A stretch of 64,000 nt of DNA from Aphanomyces cochlioides. Its lineage: Eukaryota; Oomycota; Saprolegniomycetes; Saprolegniales; Verrucalvaceae. Position 1 is the first letter of the stretch, and each line of letters opens with the position of its first letter. The position numbers and the translations under genes are program-made. Below the pieces are notes generated by a model. That model had not been told where the DNA came from, ran no database searches, and saw only the letters and a program-made list of their open reading frames with translations. This document shows, piece by piece, positions 59,407 through 64,000 of this stretch. The DNA is taken from contig JAHQRK010000028.1 of assembly GCA_019828595.1 (NCBI GenBank), positions 434,001-498,000 of the forward strand. Reading direction: 5' to 3'.

Positions 59407-60760
59407 GTCTTCGGTCGATTGACTTCCAGTTTGTGTGTCACTCTCTCTGGCCGAATTTTCTCCAGCGAATTGACGTTTAATCTTGCGCCATGTTCTTATT
59501 GGACATGTTTGTCGGATTGTACAATAGTATTGCAATACCCTGCAAGGAACAAAAATATGCGAAAATTATACATAAATGTATTGCATTAAGGTCTTTTTTG
59601 TTATTTTTGTGCTCTAATGTTGAATCTGTGGATGGACAATAAATCGTGATGTATGGAGAGATCAAACATCCCAAGCGTGTACTTGAGCTTACAATAGCCT
59701 ACGATCAAGCCCTCTGTTATAGCTCGTACGATTAGAGATATTCAATTGCCCGGTTGACTCCAAGGCGGTGGTTTGTGCGTCAATCAACAAAATATTTATA
59801 TTAAAAGTGTACCATTTGATACAGGATCTTAATGCTATATAATAGATGAAGTATAATAAATGGAGATATAAAATAAAAGTTTATCAAATGACAGAGTATT
59901 TTTCCAAATGAGTGCAATGGAACAACCATGTTCCTCAACCAGCGGCAGGCCGACATTGCACACACAAGATGCATTGGATTACTCATTGCTGGTCGTCGCT
60001 ACTTACTGAGCTTGACTACTACGAGTTTGACCGTCTTTGACATCGCAGTTTGGCTGCAAAACAATGTGGGAATGCTTCAAACCATCGAGTTGGATGCCAT
60101 GTCAACCGTGCGACACGATGGAGAGATCAATCATCAACACATCGTTTGGCAGGTTTAAAATGGATGGGGCGATTCAACTTAAGGCGCATCCTCTTGCTGT
60201 CAGAGTGGGCAATAGACCCAATCTCACTTGAGACATAATGTCCAGCAGTGCCTTCGACAAGTCCATTTCGTTTTCACATGCATGCGAGTCGACCACAGCT
60301 TGAAACCTTTCTTCAAAGGACGACAATGACCTGTTTTCGCAACAAGGTTGACAGGCATATCAATTGATCAATTGCCTCTTGCTTGTACGCGTCGAGTTTT
60401 TGGATCGTCGAGACACAGACGCTGGGCATATCCTACAAACAAACGCCCTTCGGACTTGCTCTCTCTTTCCATGAATTGCCCCAACAAAACGTCTCGAGCG
60501 GCATTTTTCCACAATGGCCTGTTGTCTCTGCCGTGGAAATCTAGACTCTCTGTGAAGATTTCGTGCAGATTTCAACGGCAGATCAACTTTGTGTCATGCT
60601 GCAGTGGTAGTTCTGGAAGGAGCAATCGAAACGCTCTGACCCTTCGCGAAGGCAACGACCGGCAAGACATCCTACGAGTGTTTGGAGAGAATTACAGGAC
60701 ATGTTATGGAATTATGATGTTAATGGCATTGAGTTGCTTGCGCTTTGACGATTGTAACAT
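59407..60760. other. intergenic stretch
   Basis: About 1.35 kb. Two frames (59928-60158 and 60348-60821) were examined; neither shows a motif, and both have codon use unlike the neighbours. AT-rich between 59560 and 59900. Confidence 0.4.
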
Positions 60761-61381
60761 TTACTTCTTGTGGGCTTCGTTCCATTCGACGATCTTGGGG
60801 TGCTTGGACACGGCGTCGTAGACGGCCATGATCTTGGCGTACTTGGCGCACAAGTCGGTCGGGATGTTGTCCAACCAGCCAGACTGGAACATGTTGACCA
60901 TGCCGTAGATGCTCAAGTCTGCCAACGAGATCGAGTCCAAGACGTAAGGTTCCTTGGAAGCAGCCAAGCGGGCTTCGAGCATAGCCAACATATCTGGCAA
61001 CTTGTTGGCAGCAAGGTCTTCACGCATCGCCTTGCGTTTTTCAGCATCTTGCTCGAGGAAGGTAGGCACAACGGCGAGGAGAATATCTTCGTTGAAATCG
61101 CAGATTTCATCGACGCGTAGAGCATCCACGGCGTTGTCCTTGGGGTACAAGCCACTGAGAATACCAGCGTAGCGGGCCATGGCGTGAGATTGGGCAAACA
61201 CTTGTCCGTCCACCGTCAAGACAGGCAATTGCTTGTAAGGAAGAGTGGGCTTCAATTCAGGCCAGGCTTCACGGGTGATGCGTTCGTCTTCAAAGGGGAT
61301 GCCGCCCACATGCAACGCCAAACGGGTGGTTTCGGCGCGACCGGCCATATCATAGTAGGTGACTTTCAACGAGGGGCTCAT
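60761..61381 (-). CDS. glutathione S-transferase, sigma-like class
   Basis: 206 aa from the ATG at 61381; the frame continues upstream only to a TTG. N-terminal thioredoxin-like half: L-K-V-T-Y-Y-D-M-A-G-R-A-E with the catalytic Tyr, Q-L-P-V-L-T-V-D-G and Q-S-H-A-M-A-R-Y-A-G, which bind glutathione. C-terminal all-helical half: S-I-S-L-A-D-L-S-I-Y at about 155. The enzyme conjugates glutathione to electrophiles in the cytosol, or isomerises them. Length is normal for the sigma group. A broken close relative lies 1.3 kb downstream on the same strand. Confidence 0.92.
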   Translation of the reverse strand: MSPSLKVTYYDMAGRAETTRLALHVGGIPFEDERITREAWPELKPTLPYKQLPVLTVDGQVFAQSHAMARYAGILSGLYPKDNAVDALRVDEICDFNEDILLAVVPTFLEQDAEKRKAMREDLAANKLPDMLAMLEARLAASKEPYVLDSISLADLSIYGMVNMFQSGWLDNIPTDLCAKYAKIMAVYDAVSKHPKIVEWNEAHKK

Positions 61382-61880
61382 GGTTGTGTTGGTAAATTGG
61401 AAAATGAGCTCCAAGGCTCAAGGAGGGCGAAAACCTTCGGACATGGCTTGACTAGAGGCTATCCGGTACCTCAAAAGTACTCCACCATAATTTTAAAAAA
61501 TATTCACTAGATTCACTACAGATTTATATGGAGATTCGATATATTTTAATAAATTCCAATTAGAATGCCAAAGTGTCATGGGTACCTAGTTTATGCAATC
61601 ATGGGGAAAACGCAATCACGACGGACGGTCTTTTCGAGAAATCGCCTGCTCCCTCGACACGTGGCTGAGGCAGATTCAACTTTGTGCGACAATTGAAACG
61701 TGGCTCCGTCGCATTTGTTCACCAGTGAACCGTCTCCACTTAAGACGCTTTGACTTGAATATTGTATGCAAATGTACAGGCGATGGTGGAGCAATCACAA
61801 CAGCCAACTTGAAAATGCACCCTCGATAGCGCCATACAGTACCAGGAATTGCAATGAATAAATAGAGGATTTAATGCTAA

Positions 61881-62415
61881 GGGCGGGTCTGGATGCCACC
61901 GAAAATGGCATAAAAATGCCAAAAAATGCCATAATTCGAAATATGCCATAATTTTCAATTTTGACTGTCTGGATGCCACCTTCTCAAAGAATTTTTTGTC
62001 ACAATTTTCTGGAGTTTTGGCCAAATTATGCCATAAAAACAATGGACCAAATTGGTCTATTTTATTTATGACATATTTTCGTCATGAACGCACTGATCGA
62101 GTCAAGCTTGAGATTCAGCTTGTCATCTCCACAAAAATACACGCACACACTATATTTTATCACTCTGTTGCATGTTCTAACACTCTGAGAAGCGACAGTG
62201 ATCGAGCCTTGCTCATCTCTGGCTCGTTTCAAAGTTTCCGGTAGGAAGTGACTGACACAGCAGTATGACAACAATCGTAATGTTGAAGGCCACAAGTTGT
62301 GGCATCCAGACAAATAACAAATTCTCCAACTATTCCATTTTGAATTGTGAATTTGGAACTGGAAAATTTTGCAAAATGTCATTTCAGTTTTATGGAATAA
62401 AAAATTGACTAGCCC
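61881..62415. mobile_element. Harbinger-type MITE candidate, 535 bp
   Basis: Starts GGGCGGGTCTGGATGCCACC and ends TGACTAGCCC, with TAA on both sides (61878-61880 and 62416-62418). Terminal similarity is short (GGGCxxGTC). Internally GTCTGGATGCCAC at 61968 pairs with GTGGCATCCAGAC at 62300, and AATGGCATAAAAATGCC words recall the MITE at 8052. Non-coding. The outer borders are less certain than those of the 8052 element. Confidence 0.5.
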
Positions 62416-62681
62416 TAAAACAAATGAGCTCGGGTTCTCAAGGCTAACTGTTGTTGCGGAGGAACCGCCTCGACAGACTTAATTCGTTTGAGTTTACGCA
62501 TGTCTGCTTAGATTATATCGTTGGTAATGAGCTGTAATCCGCCATGGAGCTCTGTGGAGCGCAAATTTAAAATTTGTGATGGTGCAGGTCCAAGGGGGTC
62601 AAGCGCAATGGTTCGCCATTGCTCGCATGGTGTCGTCCATTACGATGAGACTCTTTGGCATTTCCTTAATATTTCTAACAT

Positions 62682-63306
62682 TTACTTCTTCTGGCCTGCG
62701 TTGTATGCAATGACATTCGGGTGTTTGGACACAGCGTCGTAGACTGCCATGATCTTGTTGAACTTATCGCACAAGTCGGTCGGGATATCGTCCAACCAGC
62801 CAGACTTGAACATCGTCACTGTGTTGTAAATGCTCAAGTCAGCGAGCGAGATCGAGTCGAGGAACCATGGACCATTCGAAGCCACCAAACGGGATTCAAG
62901 GATGGTCAACATTTCTGGCAACTTGGTGGCGGCAAGGTCTTCACGTATCGCCTTGCGTTTTTCAGCATCCTTTTCCCGAAACGTTGGTGAGATAGCCAAG
63001 AGCACATCTTCGTTAAAGTCGCAGATTTCATCGACTCCGAAGTGCATCCAAAGCGTTCTCTCTGGGGTACAAGCCACCAAGAATACCAGCATAACGAGCA
63101 ATAGTGTGGGATTGACAGAACACTTGTCCATCTACCGTCAACACAGGCAACTGCTTGTACGGGACGGTTGGCTTCAAGGTTGGCCACGCTTCATGGGTAA
63201 TCCGCTGGTCTTCAAAAGGCACGCCACCGGCCGTCAAGGCCAAACGGGTCACTTCAGCGCGGGCAGCCAAGTTAAAGTACGTGAGTTTCAGAGTTGGGAA
63301 GGTCAT
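62682..63306 (-). pseudogene. glutathione S-transferase copy with a one-base frameshift
   Basis: ATG at 63306. The first part encodes a full thioredoxin-like half (L-K-L-T-Y-F-N-L-A-A-R-A-E, Q-L-P-V-L-T-V-D-G, Q-S-H-T-I-A-R-Y) and then shifts frame near 63038, where one extra base sits in the sequence for L-R-V-D-E-I-C. The second part continues in the other frame (V-D-E-I-C-D-F-N-E-D, S-I-S-L-A-D-L-S-I-Y) to TAA at 62682. Tyr-Phe replaces Tyr-Tyr at the active site region. It is either a recent pseudogene of the tandem pair or a sequence error. Confidence 0.8.
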
Positions 63307-64000
63307 GTTGGTTAAGGAGTTGGCAGAATACAAAATGAACCCTCGTGAGCAGACTCATGCTGGGTGGTTGTGCTGCTTCCTATGATGACGAATGTGATGC
63401 CAAAGTGTTTGTTTATCCAGTTTATGTGATCATTCCCATGACGCAATCAGTACTGCAGTTTCAACCTCATGGTGAAGCTTTGACACGACGGACGCTTCGT
63501 TCTGCAGACAATGCGTCATGTGGCAATGGAAACATGGCCCCCTTCGTATTATATCAAAGTGAAGCCTTCTCGGCAAGGTTTTGGCCGAGTAAAGCTCACG
63601 AATAGGCAACCAAAGTACGACTAATGTGTTTGGATGTTGTATTAATACATGAGGACACAGGGGAACCGTCCATGATGGAGCAATCATAGTCGAAGCAAAG
63701 TGTAGTCTGGAGAAGGAAAGGCGATTGAATATGGACTTTTGAGGCAAAGGAACTTTCTCCTTGTCTCGTGATGGTCGGATATTTTCACGAAGGCTCGCAT
63801 ATTCCATCAATCATGTCGTCCAGATGACATCTTTCGAACACTCCCGAGTTCTTATGATGACTGGCCTTTCTAACAAAAGACACAAATCGTTGATATTTTG
63901 CTTTCCAACGTTTCATGGACGACGGTGAGGCTTCAGTCTCCGTCGGTTTGGTAAATTGCTGGTCAGTCAGAACGGTGTGAAGACTACTATTTCCCCCATG
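63307..64000. other. gene-free window end
   Basis: No gene recognised; short frames at both strands lack motifs. The first part is the upstream region of the GST copy. Confidence 0.4.

Noticed and set aside
60348..60821. 157-codon plus-strand frame near the GST gene
   Set aside because: It runs into the GST coding region in antisense and has no motif or plausible codon use.

Overview
This window looks like nuclear DNA of an oomycete, most likely a saprolegnialean such as an Aphanomyces relative. That is an inference from gene content. CBM1 cellulose-binding modules sit in secreted multi-module proteins, housekeeping genes carry many uniformly tiny GT-AG introns (41-52 nt), and a myosin, a PRP16 helicase and GST genes of protist type are tightly packed. 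Gene models with introns were built by hand from splice signals, frame continuity and family alignment remembered from general knowledge. No search was run.

Layout. (1) 1-14.9 kb is repeat-rich accessory DNA. It holds a KDZ/HMGXB3-like transposase-derived gene, an orphan ORF, a tRNA-derived repeat, an inverted-repeat element, a membrane protein gene with one intron (5328-6224), two broken CBM1 genes in opposite orientation (around 7.3-8.0 and 13.5-14.1 kb), a Harbinger-type MITE, and between them an apparently complete PIF/Harbinger transposon (9144-11450) with both ORFs, terminal inverted repeats and a 3-bp target duplication. (2) 14.9-43.3 kb is a cluster of at least eleven genes and pseudogenes for secreted modular proteins. 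Each has a signal peptide, N-terminal Cys-rich modules, one to six copies of an eight-cysteine module of about 70 residues (start C-x-N-V-S-V, end G-A-x-G-C-V), a Thr/Ala/Pro/Ser linker, and CBM1 or CBM1-like domains at the C-terminus. Intact members start at 20754(-), 22863(-), 23578(+), 32158(+), 35273(-), 36551(+), 38678(+) and 42028(+). Broken members lie at 14899-15857, 16900-18118, 29420-31487 and 33400-33800. Divergent pairs form large inverted repeats, and two copies 8.6 kb apart are almost identical. A hAT element splits one gene and a Tc1/mariner-pogo element splits a repeat; both insertions can be placed to the base. (3) 43.6-64 kb is a compact housekeeping block: PRP16/DHX38 spliceosomal helicase, histidine acid phosphatase (stop codons overlapping tail to tail), myosin, RidA-like protein, NAD-dependent glycerol-3-phosphate dehydrogenase, a C2-DUSP protein, a GST, and a frameshifted GST copy.

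How it fits together. The secreted proteins probably act outside the cell, on cellulose of the organism's own wall or of plant or algal substrates. Dibasic Lys-Lys-Arg-Asp-Ala and related Arg-Asp-Ala sequences between modules suggest possible proteolytic release of parts. The cluster is evolving by duplication, inversion, local exchange and pseudogenisation, while the block to its right is conventional.
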